Notes: a model not told the origin generated them from the sequence alone. DNA of 64,000 nt from AC-37 sp036389835 (GCA_036389835.1 DASVWC010000014.1:124001-188000), one strand, 5' to 3'. Numbered from the stretch's first letter, positions 50,238-59,244 are shown. Program-made: numbers and translations.

Positions 50238-51622
50238 CGCGTCCGCGCGTGCACGAGGTTCGACGCGCTCGCGCCGGGGACCACCACGCGCACGGTCATC
50301 CGCGCCGCCGAGCTGAGCTGCCGGGTGTGGGTGCGCAGCACGACGCGGAAGGTGCCCTCGACGTTCGGCACGACCGCGATCGTCTTCCAGCTCCCGCCGC
50401 GGCGGACCTGAACGCGCAGCTTGCTGACGTGGCCGGTCACGTGGCCCGCGACGCGCACGCGGGCGCGGCCGCGGCGCTTGCTGCGCTTGACCGAGACGTG
50501 CTCGAGGACGACGTTGCCGGGCTTGGCGGCGGTCTGGTCCGGGGTGCCGGAGTCGCCGGAGCCGGAGCCGCTCGTGGGGGCGGGGCCGGTCGGCTCGCCG
50601 CCGAGCGTCGAGGTGGGCTCGATCGGGGTCGAGGGCACGTCCGCGCCGGCGAGCACGTCGGCGCACGGGCTGCCCGAGCGCAGGCGGAAGTCCTTGGCGG
50701 CGCGGTCGACGTAGAGCGGGTCCGCGATCAGGTTGCGCGTGGCGACGAAGCCGTCCTGGGCGCCGATGTTGCCGAGCTTGCCGCCGTAGATGCAGTTGTT
50801 GCGCGCCACGTTGCCGCTGCCGAGCCCGTCGGGGAACCAGGACTCCACGTTGCGGCGGATGTTCGCGTTGGTGATGACGTTGTGCTCGACGAGGTTGTCG
50901 TCGGAGGTCCCGCCGCCGGTGCCCGAGAAGATCACGCCCACGCCGTTGCCGTCGATCACGTTGCCGCGGATCACGTTGCCGTCGGCGTTCGGGTAGAGCT
51001 GGATGCCGCGGTCGGCGTTGTCGTAGATCACGTTGTCGAGGATCTGCGCGTGGTCGGCCTCGGTCAGGTAGATGCCGTGGTCGTGGTTCGAGACGGGGTT
51101 CATGCGGCCGCAGTTGTGGATCCGGTTGCGGCGGATGATCGCCCGGCTCGCGCTGTTCAGCGCGAAGCAGATCCCGACGTGCTCGTTGGTCACCTCGTTG
51201 TCCTGGAAGACCACGTCGTCGCCGTCTACGGTGGGGCTGGGAAGCTGGGTGCAGGTGGCGCCGGACGGGCAGGCGGGGGCGGTCACGCCGTTCAGCTTGA
51301 GCCCCTCGACCGTCACGAAGTTCGCGCCGCCGGGGACGGTCAGGCGGCCGACGATCTCGGCGCGCTCGCCGGGGAAGCTGCGGAGCGTGATGCGGCTGGC
51401 GTCGCCGCTGCCGCCGCGGCGGATGCTCACGTGGCCGTCGTAACGGCCACCGTGGAGGCAGCCCGCCTGGCCGGGCGACAGCGAGTCGACGAGGCGCTGG
51501 GCCGCGCCCGCGCCGGGCTCGGCCACCTTGTCGCAATCCGCGGCGCTGGCGGAGGCGGGGGCGGCGATCGTGAGTACGGCTGCGGCGAGGGACGCGAGAA
51601 GCGTGCGGCGGAGGGTGGCCAT
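50234..51622 (-). CDS. Secreted right-handed parallel beta-helix protein
   Basis: The 462-aa protein has a signal peptide (residues 1-27) and a long series of Asn-rich turns of a pectin-lyase-like/NosD beta helix, such as NEVTNEHVGICF, NRIHNCGRMNPVSNHDHGIYL, NVIYDNADRGIQLYPNADGN and NVIDGNGVGVIFSG. A Pro/Thr/Ser/Gly-rich linker follows (about residues 335-365), then a beta-sandwich-like C-terminal part. Such helices often degrade, epimerise or bind acidic polysaccharides. Its location next to the epimerase and phosphatase genes points to an extracellular modifying role. Confidence 0.9.
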   Translation of the reverse strand: MATLRRTLLASLAAAVLTIAAPASASAADCDKVAEPGAGAAQRLVDSLSPGQAGCLHGGRYDGHVSIRRGGSGDASRITLRSFPGERAEIVGRLTVPGGANFVTVEGLKLNGVTAPACPSGATCTQLPSPTVDGDDVVFQDNEVTNEHVGICFALNSASRAIIRRNRIHNCGRMNPVSNHDHGIYLTEADHAQILDNVIYDNADRGIQLYPNADGNVIRGNVIDGNGVGVIFSGTGGGTSDDNLVEHNVITNANIRRNVESWFPDGLGSGNVARNNCIYGGKLGNIGAQDGFVATRNLIADPLYVDRAAKDFRLRSGSPCADVLAGADVPSTPIEPTSTLGGEPTGPAPTSGSGSGDSGTPDQTAAKPGNVVLEHVSVKRSKRRGRARVRVAGHVTGHVSKLRVQVRRGGSWKTIAVVPNVEGTFRVVLRTHTRQLSSAARMTVRVVVPGASASNLVHARTR

Positions 51623-51711
51623 GCCCCCTGCATCGGGCCTCGGGAGCCGGTTTCAGAGGGTTATGGAGCCTTGCTCGGACAAATGTCCAGGAGGCCCCCG
51701 GACGGCGCCGC

Positions 51712-52497
51712 CTAGCCGCGGCTGACGAGCCGCCGCCAGCGCGACGTCGGCGGCCGCGGAGGCGGGTCCGGCCGGGCCGGCAGCGGGCGCCCCGCGAGGA
51801 TCGCCACGGGCGAGGTGACCGTGAACCACGGCGCCTGCTCGACCAGCCCCGGGATCTCGGTCTCGGCCGAGTCGAAGCCGGCCAGCAGGTCCGGCGGGCG
51901 GTGCAGGTGGTCGTGCGCGTCGGAGGCGACGTCGTGCACCAGCCCGTCGTGCAGCAGCTCGAGCGTGAAGCGGCGGACGGTCGCGCCGAAGCCGCCCGCC
52001 ATCGAGGCGGCCGTGATCGAGCAGAGGACGCCGGAGTTCACGAGCCGCTGGAGCCGGTCGGGGTCGTGCTGGAAGATCGGGCAGCGCTCCGGGTGCGCGA
52101 GCAGCGGCTTGAAGCCGCGTCCCTGCACGTCGCGCACGATGCCCTCGATGTCGATGTCACTCGAGCGGTACGGGCTCTCGATCAGCACGTAGTCGCTCTT
52201 GCCGAGGCAGACCTTGCGGAGCGTCCCGTCGTCGAGCTCGGCGGCCTTCTGGAGCGAGACCTCGCCGCCGGTCAGGACCAGGAGCTGGATGTCCTCGTCC
52301 TCCACGGCCGCGTTGAGCCGCGCCACGAGCCCCTCGAGCTCGTCCGGGTCCACGTCGTAGTCGGCGCGGATGTGCGGCGTGGCGACCATCACGTGGATGC
52401 CGGCGGCCGCGGCGCTGCGCGCCATGGCCACGCTGAAGTCGAGGTTGACCGGGCCGTCGTCGAGGCCCGGGAGGATGTGGCAGTGGAGGTCGATCAC
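51712..52497 (-). CDS. PHP-type tyrosine-protein phosphatase (CpsB/Wzb-like)
   Basis: The 261-aa protein is a metal-dependent PHP-domain phosphatase: DLHCHILPGLDDGP, ATPHIRADYDVDP, GGEVSLQKA, LAHPERCPIF and VASDAHDH give the metal ligands in order. It would remove phosphate from the C-terminal tyrosines of the BY-kinase. It lies 13 bp after the WbaP-like gene and reads from GTG 52497. Confidence 0.93.
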   Translation of the reverse strand: MIDLHCHILPGLDDGPVNLDFSVAMARSAAAAGIHVMVATPHIRADYDVDPDELEGLVARLNAAVEDEDIQLLVLTGGEVSLQKAAELDDGTLRKVCLGKSDYVLIESPYRSSDIDIEGIVRDVQGRGFKPLLAHPERCPIFQHDPDRLQRLVNSGVLCSITAASMAGGFGATVRRFTLELLHDGLVHDVASDAHDHLHRPPDLLAGFDSAETEIPGLVEQAPWFTVTSPVAILAGRPLPARPDPPPRPPTSRWRRLVSRG

Positions 52498-52510
52498 GTC
52501 CGCGCGGACG

Positions 52511-54079
52511 CTACTCGGCCGGCTGGAAGACGGCTGCCACGGTGAGCAGCAGGATCTTCAAGTCGAGCCAGAGCGACCAGTTCTCGATGTAGTAGTTGTC
52601 CCACTCGATCCGGTCCGAGAGGGAGGTCTTCCCGCGCAGGCCGTGGACCTGGGCCCAGCCGGTGATCCCGGCCCGCACGCGGTGGCGATCCTCGTAGCGG
52701 CTGACGCGGCGCTCGAACAGCTCGACGAACTCGGGCCGCTCGGGGCGCGGGCCGACGATGCTCATCTCGCCCTTGATCACGTTCAGGAGCTGGGGCAGCT
52801 CGTCGATCGACGTGCGCCGCAGCAGCTTGCCGATGGCGGTGCGGCGGTCGACGCCCTCCACGCCGCCGGGCGCCGTGTCGTCGGGCAGCAGCATCTTCAC
52901 GTTGTCCTTGGGGCGCGGGTCGGACAGCCGCATGGAGCGGAACTTGAGGAGGTCGAACGGGCGCCCGTCGCGGCCCACGCGCCGCTGGCGGAAGAAGACC
53001 GGACCGGGGGAGGAGATCTTCACCGCGGCGATGGCGGCCAGGAGCAGCGGCGCGAGCAGCAGGATCAGCACGGCCGCCATCACGCGGTCGCCGGCGTGCT
53101 TGAGGGCGAACTGCCAGCCCTTGGGGTTGACCGCCCGCAGCCGGTACAGCGGCATCCCGCCGATGTGCTCGAGCTTGACGCGCACGTTGATGCTCTCGAA
53201 CAGCCGCGGCACGAGCGAGACGTCGAGGCCGAGCTCGTCGCAGCGGCGGACGACCGGCACGAGCGTCGCGTCCGAGCCGCGCGAGGACATGAACGCCATG
53301 ACCACGTGCTTGGCGCCCGTCCGCGCCACGATCGAGTCGAGGTCCTCGGGCCCGCCGAGGATCGGCACGCGGCGGCCCGGCACCTGCTCGTCCGAGGGCG
53401 GGTACGGGTCGACGTATCCGACCGGCTTGAGTCCCAGCTCGGGCTTCTCGTCCAGGCGCCGCTCCACCTGCGCGCCGATCTTGCCGGCGCCGAAGATCAG
53501 GGTCGGGACGGCAATCGAGCGCTCGATGCGCGCGCGCCGCTGGGTGATGTTGAGGACGTAGTGGCTGCCGGCCACGTAGATCATCCCGAACACCCACACG
53601 CGCGCCAGCAGCTCGGCCTGCTCGCCGGTGCCGGCAGCGAAGACCGAGACGGCGATGATCGACATCGCGGCCACCGAGCAGGCGCCCACGACGTGGCCGA
53701 CCTCGTCGAGGTACTGGACCGTGATCTTGTGGCGGTAGACGCCGCGGATCGCCAGCAGGGCCATCACCAGCGGGGGGAAGAGGAAGGCCGGCCAAACGTC
53801 GGCGTGCACGCCGGCCGCGTCCGCGCCGAACAGCGCGGCGGCGACGGCCAGCACCAGCATCAGGCCGTCGGCGCACAGCGCGGCGATCGTCCACGAGCGG
53901 CCCTCGAAGATCGCGGCGTGCGAACGCCGCCGGGCGGTAGGGAGTTGCCCCGGCGGCGTGTCGGCTCCGGGGTCGCCGAACGCGTCGGCGGCCCCAGCGG
54001 TCTCGTGGATGGCCGAGGGGACCCTCGCCGATTCGGCGAGGGTTACCTCTTCCCGTCCAGGATGGCCCCTTCCAGACAA
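52511..54079 (-). CDS. Undecaprenyl-phosphate sugar phosphotransferase (WbaP-like)
   Basis: This 522-aa protein starts the repeat unit on the lipid carrier. Four or five hydrophobic helices lie in the N-terminal third, a Rossmann-like domain (VPTLIFGAGKIGAQVERRL) follows, and the C-terminal catalytic part has FRQRRVGRDGRPFDLLKFRSM, RTSIDELPQLLNVIKGEMS, IVGPRPERPEF and the final TGWAQVHGLRGKTSL. The TTG at 54079 is the most distal start and is uncertain: the first 60 residues are hydrophilic. An 11-bp palindrome lies within that stretch. It is the first gene of a minus-strand unit with the phosphatase. Confidence 0.92.
   Translation of the reverse strand: MSGRGHPGREEVTLAESARVPSAIHETAGAADAFGDPGADTPPGQLPTARRRSHAAIFEGRSWTIAALCADGLMLVLAVAAALFGADAAGVHADVWPAFLFPPLVMALLAIRGVYRHKITVQYLDEVGHVVGACSVAAMSIIAVSVFAAGTGEQAELLARVWVFGMIYVAGSHYVLNITQRRARIERSIAVPTLIFGAGKIGAQVERRLDEKPELGLKPVGYVDPYPPSDEQVPGRRVPILGGPEDLDSIVARTGAKHVVMAFMSSRGSDATLVPVVRRCDELGLDVSLVPRLFESINVRVKLEHIGGMPLYRLRAVNPKGWQFALKHAGDRVMAAVLILLLAPLLLAAIAAVKISSPGPVFFRQRRVGRDGRPFDLLKFRSMRLSDPRPKDNVKMLLPDDTAPGGVEGVDRRTAIGKLLRRTSIDELPQLLNVIKGEMSIVGPRPERPEFVELFERRVSRYEDRHRVRAGITGWAQVHGLRGKTSLSDRIEWDNYYIENWSLWLDLKILLLTVAAVFQPAE
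54021..54043. repeat. Perfect 11-bp inverted repeat in the WbaP-like 5' region
   Basis: ACCCTCGCCGA and TCGGCGAGGGT flank a single T. A second dyad (CCCGCCC and GGGCGGG, 7-bp gap) lies at 54092-54112. Together they could fold into strong hairpins at the 5' end of the message and regulate its reading. Confidence 0.5.
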
Positions 54080-54153
54080 GCGATCACTCTCCCCGCCCTG
54101 TATCGGGGCGGGCCCGCACTTTGATTAGCCGGTGGCGGGAAACCGGCAGCAGC

Positions 54154-54456
54154 CTAGGCTACCTCGGGACGGCTGAGACGCCGCATCCCGAAGCCCATCG
54201 CCAGCAGCACGCCGCCGGCAGCCACGATCAGGCCGATGTCGCGGCCGGTGAACGGAAGCTCGCTGCGAGCCTCCTCACGGGTCGCCACGGTCGGCGGGTC
54301 GTTGGGCGTGCGCGGGTTCTCGGTCGAGATCCGCTCCTCGATGCTGCCCGAGGGCGTGGCGTAGCCCTGCTGGGACGCGGTCTGGGCGAGTGCGGGTGCC
54401 GCCAGCATCATGCTCGCGCTGACGATCGCACCGACGATCAGAGTCTTCAGTCGCAT
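54154..54456 (-). CDS. Small LPFTG-anchored surface protein
   Basis: The 100-aa protein has a signal peptide (residues 1-24, ending ALA-QT), a short acidic/Thr/Pro middle and the sortase signal LPFTG at residues 67-71, followed by the hydrophobic helix GLIVAAGGVLLAMGFG and a basic tail MRRL. It would be cleaved by a sortase and linked to the wall. Being so small, it may act as a tether or pilin-like subunit rather than an enzyme. A sortase gene lies 2.5 kb away. The start ATG at 54456 has GGGAGACC upstream. Confidence 0.88.
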   Translation of the reverse strand: MRLKTLIVGAIVSASMMLAAPALAQTASQQGYATPSGSIEERISTENPRTPNDPPTVATREEARSELPFTGRDIGLIVAAGGVLLAMGFGMRRLSRPEVA

Positions 54457-54540
54457 AGATGGTCTCCCTACCATTGTGTTTGGCCTCCTTGCCGTGAGCC
54501 TCGTGCACCAGGACCTGTCCATGGCCCTGGTGATGGATGA

Positions 54541-54631
54541 GTACCTGAGGTACCCCTCTCAGCGGCCCAGAAAAACTGTAGCCGCGAAGTAGAAGGAAAG
54601 CAAACTTCGGTTCGAGGGGTACTTGGGGTAC
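54541..54631. repeat. Inverted repeat flanking an AT-rich patch in the LPFTG/Wzy gap
   Basis: The 289-bp gap between the LPFTG gene and the Wzy-TPR gene holds two GTAC-N5-GTAC sites, GTACCTGAGGTAC (54541-54553, a perfect dyad) and GTACTTGGGGTAC (54619-54631). They are set in an 18-bp imperfect inverted repeat whose arms include GTACCCCTC and GAGGGGTAC. Between them is an A-rich patch (GAAAAACTGTAGCC). A further CGAAGT/ACTTCG pair lies inside. These look like paired operator sites. Confidence 0.45.
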
Positions 54632-54745
54632 GCAACCTAACTCCTCCGCATCGTACGAATCGCCGCCGCGAAAGGGTCGTCGGGGTGAGCCTTTGCGCAG
54701 GATGCGCGCCCGTATCCGTTCGGTACCCGCCGTAGAATCGCCCAG

Positions 54746-56767
54746 GTGCCGTCTCCGCGCACCGTTGCCGAAGCGCTGCGCGACGGAATCGCGTTGTCTC
54801 CCGCCGTCGTTTTAGGCGCGTTGGCGCTCATTCCCCTCGTCGTCCTGTCGTCCTCTGAAGGCGGTTTCTTTCCCACCACTTGGTACCCAGCCGCGCTATT
54901 CCTAGTCGCGCTGCTGTTCGTGGGGCTGCTGGCGCTTCCCTCTGGGGGGCGGCCGACGGCCCCCGTCCTGGTGGCGGTGGCCGCCCTGGGGGCCTTCGCT
55001 GCCTGGAGCTATCTCAGCATCGCCTGGGCCGACCAGCGCGCCGACGCCTGGGACGGGGCCAACCGGACCGCCCTCTACGCCGGGATCTTCGCCCTGTTCG
55101 CGCTCTGGCGGATCCGCGGGCGCGGCGCGGCCGCGCTGGTCGGCGCCTTCGCGCTCGCGGTCACCGCGATCGGCGTCGTCGAGCTGGTCGAGGTCTCGGG
55201 CGCGGGCCGGCCGGAGGACCACTTCATGGACGGCCGGCTGTCGGAGCCGGTCGGCTACGTCAACGGGAACGTGGCGCTGTGGTCGGCGGCGTTCTGGCCG
55301 TGCGTGGTGTTCGCCGCCCGGCGCGAGGTGCCGGCGCCGCTGCGGGCGCTGTTCGCCGGGTCGGCGGTCGCGCTCGGCGGCCTCGCGCTGATGGGGCAGA
55401 GCCGCGGCTGGCTGTTCGCGCTGCCGGTGGTGGCGGTCGTGTTCGTGGCCGTCACGCCCCGCCGCGTGCGCACGACGCTCACGCTGCTGGCGATCCTCGC
55501 CGCGATCGCCACGGCGATCCCGTCCGTGCTCGACATCTACGACGAGAACGGGCCGCCGCTGGGCGAGGCGGCCGACGGCGCGGTGGCGGCGATCGTCCGG
55601 GCGGCGCTCGTCGCGCCGCTGGTGGTCCTGGCCGCCGCGCTGGCCGACCGGCGGGTGCGCGCCTCGCGCGCGGTCGAGCGCGGGGCCGGGGTCGCGCTCG
55701 CGGCGGCCGCCGCCGTCGCGCTGGTCGGCGGCGCGGTCGTCTACGGCGCCGAGCGCGGCAACCCGGTGTCCGACGTCGGCGACGCCTGGGACGAGTTCAA
55801 GACCCAGCCGACGCCGGCGGGCGGCGAGACCCGGCTCAGCTCGCTCGGCTCGAACCGCTACGACTTCTGGCGCGTCGCGTGGAACCAGTTCGAGGGCGCG
55901 CCGATCGCCGGGGTCGGCGCCGACAGCTTCCAGCAGGCCTACCTGGCCGACGCGCGCAGCGACGAGCAGCCGCGCTATCCGCACAGCCTCGAGCTGCGCA
56001 CGCTCGCCCAGACGGGCCTGGTGGGCACGGCGCTGCTGGCGGCCGCGCTCGGGGCCGCGCTGCTGGCGGCGTGGCGCGCGCTGCGGCTGCGCAGCGGGCC
56101 CGCACAGGCCGCGGCGGCCGCCGGGCTCGCGGCCTTCACCTACTGGTTCGTGCACGGGTCGGTCGACTGGTTCTGGGAGATCCCGGCGCTCGGGGCCGCC
56201 GCCTTCGCGCTGCTGGGGCTGGCCGCCGGCCTCGCGCCGCGCCGCCCGGCGCTGCGCCCGGGCGATCGCGCGCGGCCCCTGGCGGCCGGCGCCTGGATCG
56301 CGGTGGCGGCGGCGGTGGCGGCGCTGGCCGGGCTGAGCCTCGCGGGCCCGTGGCTGGCCGAGCGCTACACCGACCAGGCGCTGGCGCTCTGGCGCGACGA
56401 CCCGGGGCGCGCCTTCGACAAGCTCGACCGCAGCCGCTCGCTGAACCCGCTGAGCGCCACGCCCGACGCCGCGGCCGGGAGCATCGCGATCCAGCTCGAC
56501 CGGCCCGGCGAGGCGGAGGCGCGCTTCCGCGCGGCGGTGGACCGCGAGCCGGGCGAGTCGCACTCCCACCTGCGCCTCGGCGCGCTGCTCGTGAACGCCG
56601 GCCGGCGCGAGGAGGGTCTCGAGCAGCTGCGCGAGGCGCTGCGGCTCAACCGGCGCGACGCGATCGTCAGGCGCACGCTGAAACGCGCGCGGCGCGGAAG
56701 GGAGATAGACATCAAGGCCGTGAACCGGGCGATCGCCGACCGCTACCGCAGCCTGGGCGACCGATGA
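54746..56767 (+). CDS. O-antigen ligase-family membrane protein with C-terminal TPR domain
   Basis: The 673-aa protein reads from GTG 54746. It has about 12-14 hydrophobic helices, with the Wzy-C-like segment GVGADSFQQAYLADARS and RYPHSLELRTLAQTGLVGT containing the periplasmic His. From about residue 560 it has tetratricopeptide-like helices (PGRAFDKLDRSRSLNPLSA, GEAEARFRAAVDREPGESHSHLRLGALL). The combination of polymerase/ligase and TPR is seen in several actinobacterial envelope loci; the TPR part is probably on the outer side. TAGAAT at 54733 is a good -10. Confidence 0.9.
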   Translation: MPSPRTVAEALRDGIALSPAVVLGALALIPLVVLSSSEGGFFPTTWYPAALFLVALLFVGLLALPSGGRPTAPVLVAVAALGAFAAWSYLSIAWADQRADAWDGANRTALYAGIFALFALWRIRGRGAAALVGAFALAVTAIGVVELVEVSGAGRPEDHFMDGRLSEPVGYVNGNVALWSAAFWPCVVFAARREVPAPLRALFAGSAVALGGLALMGQSRGWLFALPVVAVVFVAVTPRRVRTTLTLLAILAAIATAIPSVLDIYDENGPPLGEAADGAVAAIVRAALVAPLVVLAAALADRRVRASRAVERGAGVALAAAAAVALVGGAVVYGAERGNPVSDVGDAWDEFKTQPTPAGGETRLSSLGSNRYDFWRVAWNQFEGAPIAGVGADSFQQAYLADARSDEQPRYPHSLELRTLAQTGLVGTALLAAALGAALLAAWRALRLRSGPAQAAAAAGLAAFTYWFVHGSVDWFWEIPALGAAAFALLGLAAGLAPRRPALRPGDRARPLAAGAWIAVAAAVAALAGLSLAGPWLAERYTDQALALWRDDPGRAFDKLDRSRSLNPLSATPDAAAGSIAIQLDRPGEAEARFRAAVDREPGESHSHLRLGALLVNAGRREEGLEQLREALRLNRRDAIVRRTLKRARRGREIDIKAVNRAIADRYRSLGDR

Positions 56768-56919
56768 GGCCGACGTGGCAGCGCGTGCTGCTGACGGTCC
56801 TTTACTGGGTGGCCGTGCTGGTGGTCTCGATCGCGATCCTCGTCGCGCTGGTGCTGCTGATCGAGTCGCGCGACCAGGCGGAGGTCGAGGAGGGCGGGTC
56901 GGTCACGCTCGTCGCGTAG
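56764..56919 (+). CDS. Small single-pass membrane protein
   Basis: The 51-aa protein overlaps the upstream gene (ATGA). It has a single hydrophobic helix VLYWVAVLVVSIAILVALVLLI after a short basic N-terminus and an acidic tail. It may be a small accessory subunit of the neighbouring Wzy-TPR protein. Its size makes the call moderate. Confidence 0.65.
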   Translation: MRPTWQRVLLTVLYWVAVLVVSIAILVALVLLIESRDQAEVEEGGSVTLVA

Positions 56920-56928
56920 GCGCGCGCT

Positions 56929-57612
56929 CTACGTCACGCGCGCGTTGACCAGCCGCGCGAAGATCACGACCCGCTGCGACGCGCTGTAGAGCGGGTGGCA
57001 GGCGCTCAGCACGAGGCGCTCGGGACCCTTGACGCGGTCGACGATCCAGGTCGCGTCGGGGTTCACGATCTGCTTCTTCTCGACCTTGTAGTCGAGCTCG
57101 GCGTAGGGCATCTTCAGCACGACGTGCTGGCCCTCCTCGAGGTCGTCGATCGAGCGGAAGGGGGCGCCGTAGGTGGTGCGGTGGCCCGCGATCCCCACCG
57201 TGCCGCCCTCGCCGGGGAACGAGGTGGCGGGGTAGTGCCCAGGGCCCTTGCGCAGCACGTCGAGCCCGGTCCCCTGCACGAAGACGTACTCGCGGTCGAG
57301 CGTGGGCATGTCGATCCGGCCGAGGGCCTTGCCGTTCTTCGCGCGCTTCTTGTAGAGCTGCGCCAGCTTCCTGACCCGGCGCTTGACGTCGCCGATCGAC
57401 GCCGTGAGCTGCTTGTCGCGCAGCGCCGAGGTGGCGAGGGCGTCCAGCTCGTCCTCGAGGTCGCCCTGGTCGCGGGCCGCCATGAAGGCGGAGACGGGCT
57501 CCTGCCAGGCGACCGTAAGGCCGGCGTCCGCGAGCATCAGGACCCCGCTCACGATCAGAACGGAGGCGACGAATCGCAGTACCGCTCGGATCCTTCCGCC
57601 ACCGGGACGCAC
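56929..57612 (-). CDS. Class E/D-type sortase
   Basis: The 227-aa sortase has a membrane helix at residues 10-30 and the catalytic triad: H144 in GIAGHRTTYG, C205 in VLSACHPLYS, and R214. Between the helix and the catalytic domain is a charged coiled coil. It cuts an LPxTG-type signal and joins the protein to a wall or surface nucleophile. The LPFTG protein at 54154-54456 is the only candidate substrate seen here. It starts at GTG 57612 and converges on the Wzy-TPR/small membrane gene pair. Confidence 0.93.
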   Translation of the reverse strand: MRPGGGRIRAVLRFVASVLIVSGVLMLADAGLTVAWQEPVSAFMAARDQGDLEDELDALATSALRDKQLTASIGDVKRRVRKLAQLYKKRAKNGKALGRIDMPTLDREYVFVQGTGLDVLRKGPGHYPATSFPGEGGTVGIAGHRTTYGAPFRSIDDLEEGQHVVLKMPYAELDYKVEKKQIVNPDATWIVDRVKGPERLVLSACHPLYSASQRVVIFARLVNARVT

Positions 57613-57687
57613 AGGTTCGCCAGTGTAGGCGGGGGGCCGGTACCCTTCCCGCCCTCAGAAGCGACTCTAGGAGTTGAGCCCAGACCG

Positions 57688-59235
57688 ATGGCGAAGCAGA
57701 TGACCCCGCTCCCGGACGCGAAGTCCGTGCGCGTGAACCCGTCCGCCGACGAGCTGAAGGAGCTCGCGGCCAAGATGCCGAACGCACGGCGCACGAAGTA
57801 CGACAACCTGAACGTCCAGACCGAGGTCCTCGCCCGCTCCAAGGCCTCCACCTTCCTAGTGCTCGACGATCCGGACGCCACCTCGCAGCAGGCCATCTCG
57901 CGCGAGGAGGGGGAGCGCATCGCCGGCCTCCAGGACGAGTACATCGCCGGACGGGACATGGTCGTCGTGGACGGCTACATCGGCAACGACCCCGACTTCC
58001 GCACGGCCGCGCGCCTGTACATCGAGGCGTCGAACGCGAACATCGCCGGGATGCAGAAGCAGCTCTACTTCGAGGTCGAGGACCGCGACGGGTTCGAGCC
58101 CGAGCTCACCGTCATCTACACGCCCAACCTCGCCGTGGACGGCTACCCGAACGACCGCGTCATCTCCGTCGACCTCGAGCGCGGCGTCACGCGCGTCTGC
58201 AACTCCGACTACTTCGGGGAGTCCAAGAAGGGCGGGCTCCGCATGTGGAACAAGCTCGTCTACGACCGCGGCGGGCTCCCGCTGCACGCCGGCTGCAAGG
58301 TGATCCCGACCGACTCGGGCGACAAGGTCGGCCTGATCGTCGGCCTCTCCGGCACCGGCAAGACCACGACCACCTTCACACGCCAGAACGGCTCGCTGCC
58401 GGTGCAGGACGACTTCGTGGCGATGATGCCCGGCGGCAAGGTCTACGCGACCGAGGCCGGCTGCTTCGCGAAGACCTTCGCGCTCTCGCCCGAGGACGAG
58501 CCCACGATCCACGGCGCCGTGACCCGGCCCGAGGCCTACCTCGAGAACGTCTCCCAGGACGACGCGGGCGAGCTCGACTTCTTCGACACCTCGTACACGC
58601 AGAACGGGCGCGCGACGTTCTCGTTCTCGTCGATCGAGGCCGGCGACGCCCGCGACCTCCAGGCCGCGGACTTCCTGCTGATCCTCAACCGCAACGAGAA
58701 CATCATCCCGGCGGTCGCGAAGCTGAACGCCGAGCAGGCCTCGGCCTACTTCATGCTCGGCGAGACCCAGGGCACGAGCGCGGGCGGCGCCGACGAGGCG
58801 GGCAAGTTCCTCCGCGTCCCCGGTACCAACCCGTTCTGGCCGGACGACCACGACCACCAGGGCAACCGCTTCCTGGAGCTCATGGCCGAGCACCAGCTCG
58901 ACGTGTATCTGATGAACACCGGCCGCGTGGGCGGCCCCGACGGCGACGACCGCTCGGCCAAGGTGCGGATCCCGCACTCGTCGGCGATCGTGAAGGGCAT
59001 CGCCGAGGGCACGATCGAGTGGGAGGACGACCCGGACTTCGGCTACCAGGTCGCGCGGCGCGTGCCGGGGATCGACGAGTCCGACTCCGCGGTCCTGCGC
59101 CCGCGCGAGCTCTACGAGGCGCAGGGGCGCCAGGACGAGTACGGCAAGATCGTCGAGACGCTCAAGGGCGAGCGCGTGGAGTTCCTGCAGAAGTTCCCGG
59201 CGCTGACGAGCGAGATCGTCGACGCGGTCCGCTAG
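57688..59235 (+). CDS. pckA: Phosphoenolpyruvate carboxykinase (ATP)
   Basis: The 515-aa enzyme converts oxaloacetate and ATP to phosphoenolpyruvate, CO2 and ADP in gluconeogenesis. It has GCKVIPTDSG, the kinase-1a loop GLSGTGKTTTT (219-229) and the kinase-2-like DDFVAMMPGGKVYATEAGCF. The C-terminal TRPEAYLENVS and the SYFM-like segment ASAYFMLGETQGTSA belong to the ATP type. An AGGAG lies 15 bp before the ATG. It is alone in its unit. Confidence 0.96.
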   Translation: MAKQMTPLPDAKSVRVNPSADELKELAAKMPNARRTKYDNLNVQTEVLARSKASTFLVLDDPDATSQQAISREEGERIAGLQDEYIAGRDMVVVDGYIGNDPDFRTAARLYIEASNANIAGMQKQLYFEVEDRDGFEPELTVIYTPNLAVDGYPNDRVISVDLERGVTRVCNSDYFGESKKGGLRMWNKLVYDRGGLPLHAGCKVIPTDSGDKVGLIVGLSGTGKTTTTFTRQNGSLPVQDDFVAMMPGGKVYATEAGCFAKTFALSPEDEPTIHGAVTRPEAYLENVSQDDAGELDFFDTSYTQNGRATFSFSSIEAGDARDLQAADFLLILNRNENIIPAVAKLNAEQASAYFMLGETQGTSAGGADEAGKFLRVPGTNPFWPDDHDHQGNRFLELMAEHQLDVYLMNTGRVGGPDGDDRSAKVRIPHSSAIVKGIAEGTIEWEDDPDFGYQVARRVPGIDESDSAVLRPRELYEAQGRQDEYGKIVETLKGERVEFLQKFPALTSEIVDAVR

Positions 59236-59244
59236 GCCGCGCCG

